Assembly: GCA_022695795.1 (NCBI GenBank)
Contig: MU404100.1
Location: 124,001 to 188,000, forward strand
DNA from: Biscogniauxia marginata
Lineage: Eukaryota > Ascomycota > Sordariomycetes > Xylariales > Xylariaceae
DNA length: 64,000 bases
Direction of reading: 5' to 3'
The notes below the pieces were generated by a model, which made no database searches, was not told the DNA's origin, and saw nothing but the letters and a program-made list of their open reading frames with translations. Within the stretch, counting starts at the first letter, position 1. Every line of letters begins with the position of its first letter. Shown here in pieces: positions 45,825 to 56,800 of the stretch. A program made the position numbers and the translations under genes.

Positions 45825-46651
45825 TTTGGGCGTGGGGCAAATGTATTACACACAGATGTTTCGAGGGGTAGGACGATATTTCAATATTGACTACAACGGC
45901 AGGGAGAATAATAGGTAGAGGATTATATACTCTTCATGAATTAGTGATTGATCTAAGAGCACTCAAATACATGAGATATATAAACATATATGTGTGGTGT
46001 ATAGTATTGGATTTTCATCAAACGTATCACTATGAGAGCATACACGCGATGTAAGGTAAATTACCTCGTCACCCTGTATCGCATATATGAAGAAGCTGAT
46101 CCGGCAGTAGTCCGGACTACCGAAATGTAACCACCGAACAGGCCCATTTTTAACTTCCGAACCATTGACTATTTGTGGAGACGAACTACCGAACGTTAAT
46201 TACTAACTACCGAATGCTCACTCCGTTGCCTACTATTACTGTTATATAAAGTAGCTAACATGTCAAGGACGGAATGATATGAACATTTATCAATAATATT
46301 CCATCTGATCCCTGTTCAAGAGCTTACAATATTATTAGCCTTTTCCAATGTCAGAGTAACCCATTTCATGTTGAGGTTTAAGAGTTCATGTACAGGATTC
46401 AGGGGCAATTATACTACTTTGCTTATGTAATCCAAAATATAGCGCATCCTCCCTGATCCCATCGTTTCTCCCTCGCCTGAAATTTAATTAATCAATCTCA
46501 CGTAGACTAACTAAGCAGATTTGAACTGCTTAACTACTCGTCTGCGCTCTATATATCTAAATCAGAAATCGAATGCTATATTGTCAAGTTTCTATAAGTT
46601 AGCTATCTTGGCAGTCGTATTTATGTGTGTTGCCCTCGGACGCTAAGCACC
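45825..46651. promoter_or_regulatory. Divergent promoter of MFS transporter and Zn2Cys6 regulator
   Basis: 827 bases of AT-rich sequence with the CCGAA array in the middle. It has a TATA-like ATATATAAACATATAT at about 45976-45991 on the pump side and CTATATATC near 46549-46557, about 100 bases before the regulator start. No other gene is seen. Confidence 0.5.
46100..46226 (+). promoter_or_regulatory. Array of CCGAA elements, candidate Zn2Cys6 operator
   Basis: Five copies of an (A)CYWCCGAA element lie in the same orientation: ACTACCGAA at 46116-46124, CCACCGAA at 46131-46138, ACTTCCGAA at 46153-46161, ACTACCGAA at 46185-46193 and 46206-46214. Further CCG triplets occur at 46101-46103, 46112-46114 and 46223-46225. 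The array sits in the divergent promoter of the MFS pump and the Zn2Cys6 regulator. Zn2Cys6 proteins bind CGG/CCG triplets, so the regulator is the natural candidate to bind here. Binding is inference. Confidence 0.5.
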
Positions 46652-47872
46652 ATGCCACACCCCATCCAACGATCGGCATGTGATAGGTGTCACGGCCAGA
46701 AACTCCGTTGCACGAGGGGTGGTTCCTGGGGGGCTTGCGTTCGCTGCACTAAGGTAAAGGCTGTCTGTACCTGGAGCCCGTCGCTGCGACGTCCGAGAGA
46801 GCAGGCGAGAACCGACTCTACCGGCACTCCAGACGGACTCGTCTCTGATGGCGCCAACATGGAGATCGCAGCACCGATCGATACAGGGTGTCGACTATCC
46901 CAGTCCGACGTAGACTTCGGGCTTGGCGCGAACGTGTTCCAGAGCGACTCTACGACTTGGTCGGGGCCTACATTTGCTGACTCCGCCTCGGGATCCTCAC
47001 CAGCATTTGCTATGTCTACCGGCTCTCCTGCTTACGCTTCACAACCGCAGTCACATAATGCCATCAGCACTTGGCAGTATCGCTTTAATCAAGAGTGGGC
47101 TAGGCTGTCTGCGGAACAGCCACTTCTCCCAGTCGACGGCATCCCGGAAGAACAGTCAGCACGTCCAACATCCACGACGCATGGGACATCAAGCTTGCCC
47201 ATTGCCACTATTCGTGGGCTATCTGATTTGAACGTCGAGTTATTCACACTTTCTTCCGCGGTACCTAAACCTCCGACTTCAATATCGCAACCCCTGAGCT
47301 GGAAGGATAAAGACTTCGCCATTGATAAGACCTTCCAATTATCCCAAAGCTTCATTGAGGCTCTCGATAAGCTGTACCCCAGAAATATGGACCCTTCATC
47401 GAATAATTATATCATGCCGCCACCCTCCCAAGTATCCGATCCATTGGCACCGGTCTCCTCAGGTCAGCCCGTCTCGTTCGACCAGGCATCTTTTCTGCTC
47501 GTACTTTCGTGCTACCAGCGACTCATCGAGACCTACGACGACATCTTTGGCAACATGCAAGCCTGCCTAGACCGCTCCTCCACCACGGCGCGCGAAGATT
47601 ACGTCCAAATGCCCGACGTGAAAGTCGGCTCCTTCTCCCTGCCCGACTCGTCCGCCCTCCAGATAACGTTGATCCTGCAGCTGGCCAGGCATCTGCTGCG
47701 GCGGATGGGTGTCATCATCAAGTCCCTCAGCCAAGACCACCCGGTCGCTGGCAAAAACGGCGCGGACGATCTGATGTCTCTTACGTTCAAGGCTGTCAGC
47801 ACGAGAGAGAACGACTTGGTCGAACGGATAAACAGAGTCCGGAACACGCTCCTATCGTTAGATATCCTGTGA
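46652..47872 (+). CDS. Zn2Cys6 transcription factor, AflR-like
   Basis: Single exon, 406 residues. The ATG chosen (MPHPIQRSACDRC) places the binuclear zinc cluster at the N-terminus, C10-C13-C20-C29-C32-C39 (spacing CX2CX6CX8CX2CX6C) with a basic linker (RRPREQAR) after it. The middle is Ser/Thr/Pro-rich and probably disordered. The C-terminal part (VLSCYQRLIETYDDIFGNM, QITLILQLARHLLRRMGVII) resembles the AflR-type regulatory domain found in secondary-metabolite cluster regulators. Such proteins bind CGG/CCG half-sites and usually activate neighbouring genes. The divergent pump and the nearby esterase are plausible targets. An earlier in-frame start at 46625 would need a GTG codon and is less likely. 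Confidence 0.88.
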   Translation: MPHPIQRSACDRCHGQKLRCTRGGSWGACVRCTKVKAVCTWSPSLRRPREQARTDSTGTPDGLVSDGANMEIAAPIDTGCRLSQSDVDFGLGANVFQSDSTTWSGPTFADSASGSSPAFAMSTGSPAYASQPQSHNAISTWQYRFNQEWARLSAEQPLLPVDGIPEEQSARPTSTTHGTSSLPIATIRGLSDLNVELFTLSSAVPKPPTSISQPLSWKDKDFAIDKTFQLSQSFIEALDKLYPRNMDPSSNNYIMPPPSQVSDPLAPVSSGQPVSFDQASFLLVLSCYQRLIETYDDIFGNMQACLDRSSTTAREDYVQMPDVKVGSFSLPDSSALQITLILQLARHLLRRMGVIIKSLSQDHPVAGKNGADDLMSLTFKAVSTRENDLVERINRVRNTLLSLDIL

Positions 47873-48918
47873 AACAGTTCGACCGACATCCCCATCTCGA
47901 TTGCGCTATCATTGCTGTGAGTCAGAAAAGTTGAGAAAACGGGGATACTTACATGAGTGTTATATATCTTAACCAGTGAGATCATTTTAAGACGATGAAG
48001 CTCACAGGCAAAGTGTCATTCTGAATCAAGAGAATGGAAGAATCACCCGGGACAGGAAGGAATCAAAGGTTGGAAGCGAGACGCCATGTTCATCAAAGGT
48101 AGTGAGTCTATCAGGCCTTTTTGATTTGAGCAGGGTGGGCTTATTATAAAACTTAGACGGCCATGTATTCTGTTTGTCTTGTTTTAAATGAGTTACCTAA
48201 AATACTAAAATATAAGAGACGAGCTCTAGGGCCACAGAGCTAACTATTAAGCCTCCTGGTTTGCCATACATGGTAGCCATGAGCACTTGACTAAACGAAA
48301 CCCCAAGCCCGAGAAAGGAGTTTGGATGGAAGTTTCGCAGAGAAAGATGATTAAAATCGACCAGGCAGATTAGATTGGAATAGTAGATGTGAAATTTCTG
48401 GTAATATGAAGCGGATTCTTGGGCAAGTACGAAATCGTCTAGGCTTGACTACCTAGGCATGTACCCGGTCTGAATATGGCACAGTGCAAGACTGGAAACT
48501 CACTGTTCATTTGTAAACATCTACGGCATTATTGTCTACACTGAATATATACATATATACGTTTTAGTAGAACTTGCACGTAATATATACTTGTCTAGTT
48601 ACCTACCCAGAATTTTGATGACTTAGGAGTGTAACAAAGTTCCAACAAGCTTTATAATTCCTATGAGGTAAATACATGGCCTGGGCCTACATGCGATAAG
48701 CACCTCGGTATCTCTATATCTATATGTGTAGTGTCCACAGACTCGGAAGAGGCAGCCCCCCAAGCTTCGGGTCCAAATCTGATGTAGATGAATAAAACAA
48801 TAATCGATTGTGACATCACCCACACCTAACGTCTCACAGAAAAGAATGGCTATTAATAGTTTCCTAATGGATCGCTAGCAAGGCTGCCGATTTGCAACCA
48901 CGCCGCAAGCCACCATCA
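47873..48918. other. Convergent spacer, no gene seen
   Basis: 1.05 kb between the regulator and the esterase 3' end. TATA-rich runs lie at 48545-48595. The minus frame 48623-48823 has no motif. Confidence 0.45.
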
Positions 48919-50870
48919 TCAAACCCCTAGTCTTGTAGAGAGGGTACTGATGAAGGCGCACCGTTCTAACAGTCTTTCCCGCTGTAACTCTCGCTGCCTT
49001 GCCTGAAGAGCTACAGACTCCATCTCTCCAAACTCGACACCATCCATATTAATCGGGATTTGCATACTACCATCCATTTCAGTGGACGTGGAGGTTTCAC
49101 CTTTCTCGCTCAAGAGGCATGGACCTGTCCCCAGCGGCCCACCAATGAGTTGCAGGTTCAGTTTCTGCGGTCCTGCTCCCGAGAGCTCACTCAAACCTTC
49201 AGGCTCCGGGAACGACTCCGGCCATGATCTAAATCCATTATTATCTTCGGTAAAAGACGGATTCCCCGTATGCGCAAAGTTGATAAAAGACCCGGCCATC
49301 GATCTCGATAGCTCTTGGTCCCTGTACGAGATCTGTCCTTCAGGGAAAAGTCCATTGAATATGTAGTTGGTATCACTTCCGTGACATGTGCCTATGTACG
49401 GCATACCTGCACCTTTAAACAAGGGTGTCAACATGCTCTGGTTTAAGTCATAAAGACGCACTCCGGGGTATGCGGCGTCGATGGCCTTGGATTGTCTAGA
49501 CATCTCATAGCCAAAGTCTATAGAAGAGCATGTGAACAGTATGTCACGCAGGATGCGGGCAACACGAAAGTAGTTAACTGGTGCATCCGGGTCTGCCTCA
49601 TCTTTTCGTGCCTGGTAGTTCTGAACCTCCTCCTCAAAATCCGAAGGAGGATAAAGAGCAAATAGCTCTTTATAGTCCTCATCGGTGAGAGCGTGGGCAA
49701 AACTTTTAATAGGGCGTTTCATGTCTTCCTCAGTTTCAAATGTAGGAGCGGGTCCGGCGTTGGTAGCGCCATCATCTTGAGTCCAACCAAAGACCATTGG
49801 AATACCTGGACGAACTTTGTTAGCTTTGACAGAGACTAACATAATGCTAGAACATACCTTTCACAAACTTCCCGGCCTTGTATAGGACAGACTGTCGATC
49901 TGGTAGGAAATCTCCATCGACCGAAGGAATGAAGGTGAAGAGCCCGGCCGGTGGATGATTATTCACCGAATACTCCATGGCCGTTTCAGTCAACTGTTCC
50001 ATCGGTATTTCCCTCAAGCACCGCAACAGCTCCTGATCATCCTTACTTGTGCACCCCAGCTTGGCTGCGACGGCAAGAGTATGTTCCTCAGTGGCATCGG
50101 ACGTTATGTTGAGAGCCGTGCCGGGTGGCCCGGACATTACCCAGGCCTGCGTAAATGGCACGCCCTTCTCACCACCATACGCCATGAGATGAAGAGAAGC
50201 GAATGTGCCACCGGAGCTAAGTCCATATGCTGTGATCCTTTCTGGGTCGCCGCCAAACGCAGCAATATTGTCTTTGACCCATTGAAACCCGGCCCTCTGG
50301 TCCCGCATTCCTGCGTTCAAAGACCGATGGTCTTTTAATATAGGAAGGCGCGCAAATCCAAAAATTGTGACTCGATAGTTCAATGCGACATAGATAACAG
50401 GCTTATTCAGTGATGTCGAAAGGGTGATTAAGTTATCAGGATCAAAATGAGGATCATACGCGGAGCCTTTGACGACCCCGCCGCCGTGAAGCCAGACCAC
50501 GACAGGGAGCTTGTCTTGTGCTGTAGTTCCAGCAGGCCTTGATATTCGGAGACTGAGACAATCCTCGCTGATTTCGGGGGGTCTCGGAGAAGAAGGGCGG
50601 TATGCCGGCTTTGGATTGTGGACATGCCGGGCCGGGTTTTGTCGCATCTACCTCGCTGCCTTCTTGAGGTAGAAACGGTTCCGGGGGCGCGAAGCGACGC
50701 TCTCCAGATGTATCATGAGCAAACTTGATGTTCTGAAAATGATCTACCAAACCTTTCGTGACACCTCGGTACGCCACTCCGCTCTCCCGGAGCTTCACGA
50801 CGGGCTCTGCAACTACGATGTAGCTGATGACCAGGCCAAACAACACCAGTTGCTTCAAGGTCGAAGGCAT
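48919..50870 (-). pseudogene. Secreted type-B carboxylesterase with one-base frameshift
   Basis: Minus-strand exons are 49858-50870 and 48919-49805 (52-nt intron, GTATGT...CCAG, joining VKG to IPMVFGW). The frame shifts once in a run of six G (plus strand 50576-50581): upstream it reads FFSETP and downstream EISEDCLSLRISRP, which are contiguous in relatives. Ignoring one base, the gene closes to about 632 residues. Features: signal peptide at the start (LKQLVLFGLVISYIVVAEP), oxyanion region WLHGGGV, nucleophile elbow YGLSSGGT (near residue 216, normally GESAGG), catalytic His in TCHGSD. The family hydrolyses carboxylic esters outside the cell. No intron can explain the shift, since no GT-AG pair keeps phase. 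It is either a recent null allele or a homopolymer sequencing error; all other parts look intact. Confidence 0.8.
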
Positions 50871-53800
50871 TGTTTCGACAATATTTTGCGTGCTCAGAGT
50901 ATGTTGTTGTTTGTGTAGAGTGAGAGTGGGCGGGGAGGACGAATGTCTCAGGAGAAGATGGACGTGTAGAGGAAGCAAGGGGAGGCTTCGAGCTATAGGC
51001 AGGCTAACGCCACCCGCGGAACTTATGCAAGTCCCTAGGAATTTGCAGACCAACCGCATATAAAGGACCGCATTGCCTCATTTTCCAGGCTCCCTCTTGA
51101 AGACGCGAAGGTCTATGTCGAATTTTGCTGAGCCGTCGCATTTCTGTAATTGAACATCGGAGATTCATGCGCTTTGAAGGCATTACTGTATTTTCTTGGT
51201 TCCATCAGCAAGTAGTGCGACTTACAGTTACCTGAGGAGGGCATGTCGCTGATTGAAACGGCCGATGACCAGGCTAGAATCAGGATTGTGATAGGTCTTA
51301 TTTTGACAAGCGTGTTGGTGTAGAGGCTTTCGACTTAGATCGTTGGGGCAAATGCAGTATGGTGTGTAGGAAATAACAACGAACGGGGATGAACGTTCTA
51401 ATTAATATTCGTGCTGCGAAAGTATGTATTGGTATTCATAGTAGTAAAATATACCCACCTTGAAGCACCAAGCTACTTTTTCTCATAAGTGAGAGGTCAC
51501 GCCCTCTAGTACATATGATGGTATCTCTAGGACTTGATGTAGCGCAGCAGGTTGTGAATTACCAGAGTATATATTTCTGTTTGTTGATCCAGTGTGGTAA
51601 CGTTATAGTTGTTGCCTCGAGCCTCAAGGCCCAGAGCCGCATAGCAAAGAATTTTCGCAAGTGCCAATACTAAATGGCTTTTGGCCATCTACTCTGGTAT
51701 GATATTTCTTTCGCTTCTTTTGTCAACTTGTCATATCTTCATGGGGCTTCACGAATAAAACCTGCTTGGCATAGATTCTTGATGTAGCAATATTGAGGCA
51801 AGTGATCACGCAGACACGGGTCTAACTTCAAGCCAACAACGCTGTAAAAGCCGAGATGTACAGTGGAAGTTGCTCATTATATTGACTTTTCGCTAGTCTA
51901 ATTGAATGTCGTCGGATACTAGGATCGAGGTCTGTCGAGATCCAGCTTCTACACTTTCTTTCTCTGGTGATACCACTTCTTCACAGAAGACGGTCTACTC
52001 CCCTCAGGTTATTAATTCTCTTCCTAAGCCCTAATTGGTCATCTAGCTCCTATATCCCTCACGAATAACTCCAGTTCGGTACCAAGACCACATACCCACG
52101 ACCTGCGCTTCAATTATGACACTGCTTATAGATGACGAGAGAAGATGAATGGAATTTCACTATCAAGTCAAGCTACTAAGTATTAATTGTATCAATATAT
52201 AGAATGTAAGCCAAGTACATATTTAGAGCCCTGACGTGATATTTTACTTTTGAATATAGTATTGAAGCGCTGTTTAGGTTTATTTTTATCCCGAATCTTG
52301 ACATACACATTTTCCAATATCTACCTTAAGTGTGTACACCAAGAGAAGTCTACGTAATATCCAGCCCGGTTGTTGGATGAGGATGTAAGTGGTCCTACGG
52401 GGATGGGTTCTTCTGCGTAGAAATTGGAGATTATATATCTATTATACACATTAGAGATATATTTTAAGTAAAGTTCGAGCCAAGAGACTACGCGCGAGGG
52501 TGGAAGTTTGACTGTACCCTCTTCATACTGAGATACCACTCAGGGAAAGACCTAGGGTTAGAACCGAAAGGGGGCGTATTGAGGGGTCGGGGTCGGGTGT
52601 TTATGTTGAACAATGGGAAATACACGATATAATAATCATTTCAACTCGGTGTTCGAGGACTGGGCGGGCAATACCAAATGCTTCACTACCGCCTTCTAAG
52701 ACAAGTACCACAACAGTGTTCCAGGTTATTTGTTATCTCTTAAAGATAAAGCTGTTCTCACTTCCAACGCACGAGGTTATTTACGTCGATTCCCTAAACG
52801 AGGCTTGCTTTTCACACACATATACACACACACTAGAGCCAGACGTTTGGAAATATCCACAGGCTATATATCAGAGGTAAGTATAAGATAGGAGGGTTCA
52901 TCGGCGAACCTACAACTTCTAGGTGTAATTATGAAATACTGGGGAGAACAGTATGGCAAAAGACTACAAAGTATGATGCTACAACTCTTTCTCTTTTCCG
53001 TTCCCGAGGTCCGGTGAGTCTAAAGGCGCCGAACCTGATTGTTATCAGGCAAGTGTCAAGACGGTGGAGAGAAAATATGCCAGCGGTCTGTTTGAACGGG
53101 AAAGTTCATCCGTTAATTTAGTGACATGATGCGAGCAAAACGCATTCTATCCCACAAACATAATAGTGTACCGTCTAGAGATTGATCTACGTCTAATAAT
53201 CATCTATTCCTGCCTATCTATAACGATGGAAATACTGAGAATATATTTCAGGATTAACTACTTAGTTGCGAAAGAGAATTCCCCTACTATGTGAACGGTA
53301 GAGGAACATATTTGGGGGGTAATATGCAGGTAACAAGTCAGTTGGATAGTTCGTGCGATTGGTTACGGCTCTGCCCCGGGAATGATTACTACGTCTGACG
53401 TGCTTTTCTCGCCCGGAGAACTAAACTTACTTGTTCGTCATGAAAGAGCTCTAAGCTATATAATCGCAAAGGCAAACCCGAAACAGTAAGAGATTTCTCA
53501 TGGGTCTAGAGCTGCTATATTGTCTATACGTTCTCCATAGGCCGGACTACTATGTTTCTAAGCCGGGCTTGACTCGTGGTATCCTGTCGTACCTTCACAA
53601 GTACAGTAAGCTGGTTCAACGAATCGTGTCTGTCGGGCAGATTCTATCGATATCCTTGGGATTCTTATTGTTAGGCATCTTTGGAGTAACCTAGTACATG
53701 ATCGGAGGGAGGGAGGGAGAGAGGAAATTAGTTGCTGCTCTACCTTATCTTCCAGCGAAATACCCTAGTCTGGGATTGTGAATTTCGATAATCAAAGATC

Positions 53801-56800
53801 CAGAAGGTCGAACTAGTAACTCCAGCTGAACGAACATCTGCATAGCTAGCTGGCTGGCTAGGAGTTGTTCTAGACCAGGCACAGATAAGAGTACTACTCC
53901 TGTTGTTTCCCCAAGGCGTAGAGACAAAGAGGAAGGTAGAAGAAGTCTAGAAGGGCTACGCTCGACGAAGGTCAGCGATGGACGCTTATGATTTGCTCAT
54001 CGTATTCGAAGTGGACAGCTGAAAACGTATAGCGTCCATAGCTACGGTCATGACCATTTTCCCAGCCAACCAATCACAACGCCGTCGTAGCTCTCTCCAG
54101 CTCGCTCGGTGAATATTGATTTGCAGCATACCTATCCAGTGCGCCTGCTGTCTTACTCCCCGCGGCGTAGGGCGAAGGGAGGGAACCAGAGCGACGGGCC
54201 GTGGCGCTAGGATCGCCGCGCCCAGACACGTGGACAGCTCCAGGAACGAAGGAAGAAAGGGCTTTCCTCATTGGCGACAAAACGAAGGACCCCCCGACGA
54301 CGACGCCCGAGCTGATCTAACCCCCTGCCTGGGCTCACTCGGTCCTAGATAAAACCAGCGAAGCTTACTTTCGAGGTCTATCTGTTTGTATACCTGGATA
54401 TCGAGGATGATGTGGCGCCCCCTCACCTCCCCCCAAAAACGGAAAAGAGGGCTGGCTCGTCATCTATTGTACGTAGCCCGCGGTTAGCTGAAGAAAACAG
54501 ACGGGCTCTTCCACTAGGTACAATCGATTATGCACTGTCGCAACCGCAATGTCTCACGCGCTGGTTTTCGCGGCGGAACCAGGTTGCTGGGTCAGCGGCC
54601 TCCGTGTTGTTCTTTTCTTCTTCTTGAAAGGAGAGGTTGGGGGGGGGGAGGGTATGGAATAGTTGTCACGCCCTTTGCTTGTGGTCTATCAAGCTACCTA
54701 GGGCTACTAGGCTAGTTTCGAAATATACGTATACCAAGGTGGCCGAGTCGATCTTAGTGGCCGAATCTCGTCTTGTCAGCGGCGACTAGGAACTGCGGAC
54801 GTGTCGGACTACCGAAGGGGGTGGGGGTGAGGGTGCCGAGGGGCTTTCTTATTCGAATGAGCAACATTACCCGCAACGGGCACATACTCAGCTAGGTAGA
54901 TTTCACGCCCGTGTATGTGTGCGAGGGTCGTTTGATCACTAATACACAGGAAGTAGCTTGGGCGACTAGCCGGCTATTAGTTCGAGCTGGGAAGTAACCT
55001 ACTAGTCTATCTAGTATGTAGATTAGATACAGCTCTTGGAGATATACACAAAGCTGACGACAGCTGACCCGCAACGATGAAGGAATGCCCTCGGCGAGAA
55101 CAGCTGTTCCATGTGACTAGGTATATGGGGCAAGGTGAGATGATGGTCCAAGTTTGTCTCTTGAGCGCCTATCCGTCCTAGGAAACAGTGCCTGCGCCCT
55201 GGGAAAGAACGCCATACCTAGTCATATGGCCCCGTCCATACGGCGTACGGGCTTTAATAACAATATGAGCAAGCAAACACTGGTGGTGGTGAATTTATAA
55301 TATCGCTTCCTTTTATGTGTGTATTGAGGCGTAGCCAAAGAGTGAGGTGAGCCGTAAGCATGGGTGCAAGCCTGTCATTAGAAGGACTGATATCAAACCT
55401 CGTTCGTGCCTCGCGTGACGCGTCTTGCGCTACTGAACTGACGTCCCGAGGTCCCTCGTGTAAGGGGGGAGCAAGCTCACGGACTTGGTTTGGTTCAGGT
55501 ACAACACACGCACAATGGCATTTTGTACTACGTGGTTCTAGAAACACCCGTGCTACGTTAGAATAGGAGCCCTCTTGTCTCCGGAGGAGTGATCAAACAT
55601 TTCCAGCCCGAGGGAGGACGAGAGGGAACATAGAGAGACAAAGAGGGAGCATTATGATGAGTAATGTCCGAACATCCCGTCACGAAATGAGCGCGTCGAG
55701 TCACATCCCGGAATATGCGGTAACACGGATGCCTAATAAGTGCTGGGCAAAGAAGAAACAAGAAATCCCAAAGTTGATGCCTTCGCCTATGATACAAGGT
55801 ACTTTCATACTGCGAAGTTAGATCGATCCCCAGAGAACCCGTGGCGGATCACCGCATGCGGTCGTGGCACCTCGTAACTTGATGTTGTCCTCCCAACCTC
55901 CCTCAGAGTTTCTCCTCCCCGGGGTTTACGATGTATGGGGGGGGGGGGGGGGTGTTCTCGCACAGATGAAAGGAGGATTTGTTTTTACACTAAAAAGAAA
56001 TTCTCCGCATTGGAAGTGTCTACTGTGTAAGTTCGTGGCCATGGGTAAAAATCCAAAAACGGAAATCCAAGACATTTGGATCGGGCTTAGTTGGAATAGT
56101 CTAGAATAAATAGAAAGCTGGTAAGGCGCAAACGTCAGCTTTCCCCTATGTAATTCGCTTAAATAAGCTAACCGACTTGGAGGATCAATAATGATGATGA
56201 TAATGATGGAAAGGAACAAAGACAAATCCCATTTATGCTTCTTTTCTTCTTGGCTTTTTCCCGTACCTGTTGTCAATTTTGTTGTTTTACATTAGTCCCC
56301 ATTAGCCACCTATATGTAACTTTAGAAGGGGGGGAGCTGCTGTTGGTTAGACTGCCTCTCAGCTCAACTCTCAGCTCGGGGCAGCGAAACTCATTTCCTT
56401 TTACGGTCAGCTAGCTGTCGCGGACTTTTTTGTTTTTGCTGTAAAACTCCCATTCTCTGGTTCTCTCTCGTTTTCAGTTGAACCGTGCTCTTTCTGTCCT
56501 TTTGTTGCCGACCAAGCTTATACCCACCTATATACACATGCATTTCTCTAGATAGGCATATACCCTGGGGATTATCGTCGTGGGTACCGGCGCACACGAC
56601 AAGTTTTTGGCAAAGAAATCTGCCGATAGCCGCACGATGATTGTCTTCTTCTTATCAGGTTTCGGGGGGGCTTCCCACCTCTTTCCCTCCAGGCTCACCG
56701 TCATCGTTACGAGTTGAATGTTGTTTAAAAAGGTACTGGACCTTTAGTGGTCCCGAGCTTAAAATAGCGCGTGGCACTATCAAAAGGTGCCGAGACCCTA

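Noticed and set aside
53500..53694. 64-codon frame with hydrophobic C-terminus
   Set aside because: Too short, isolated, no homology recognised.
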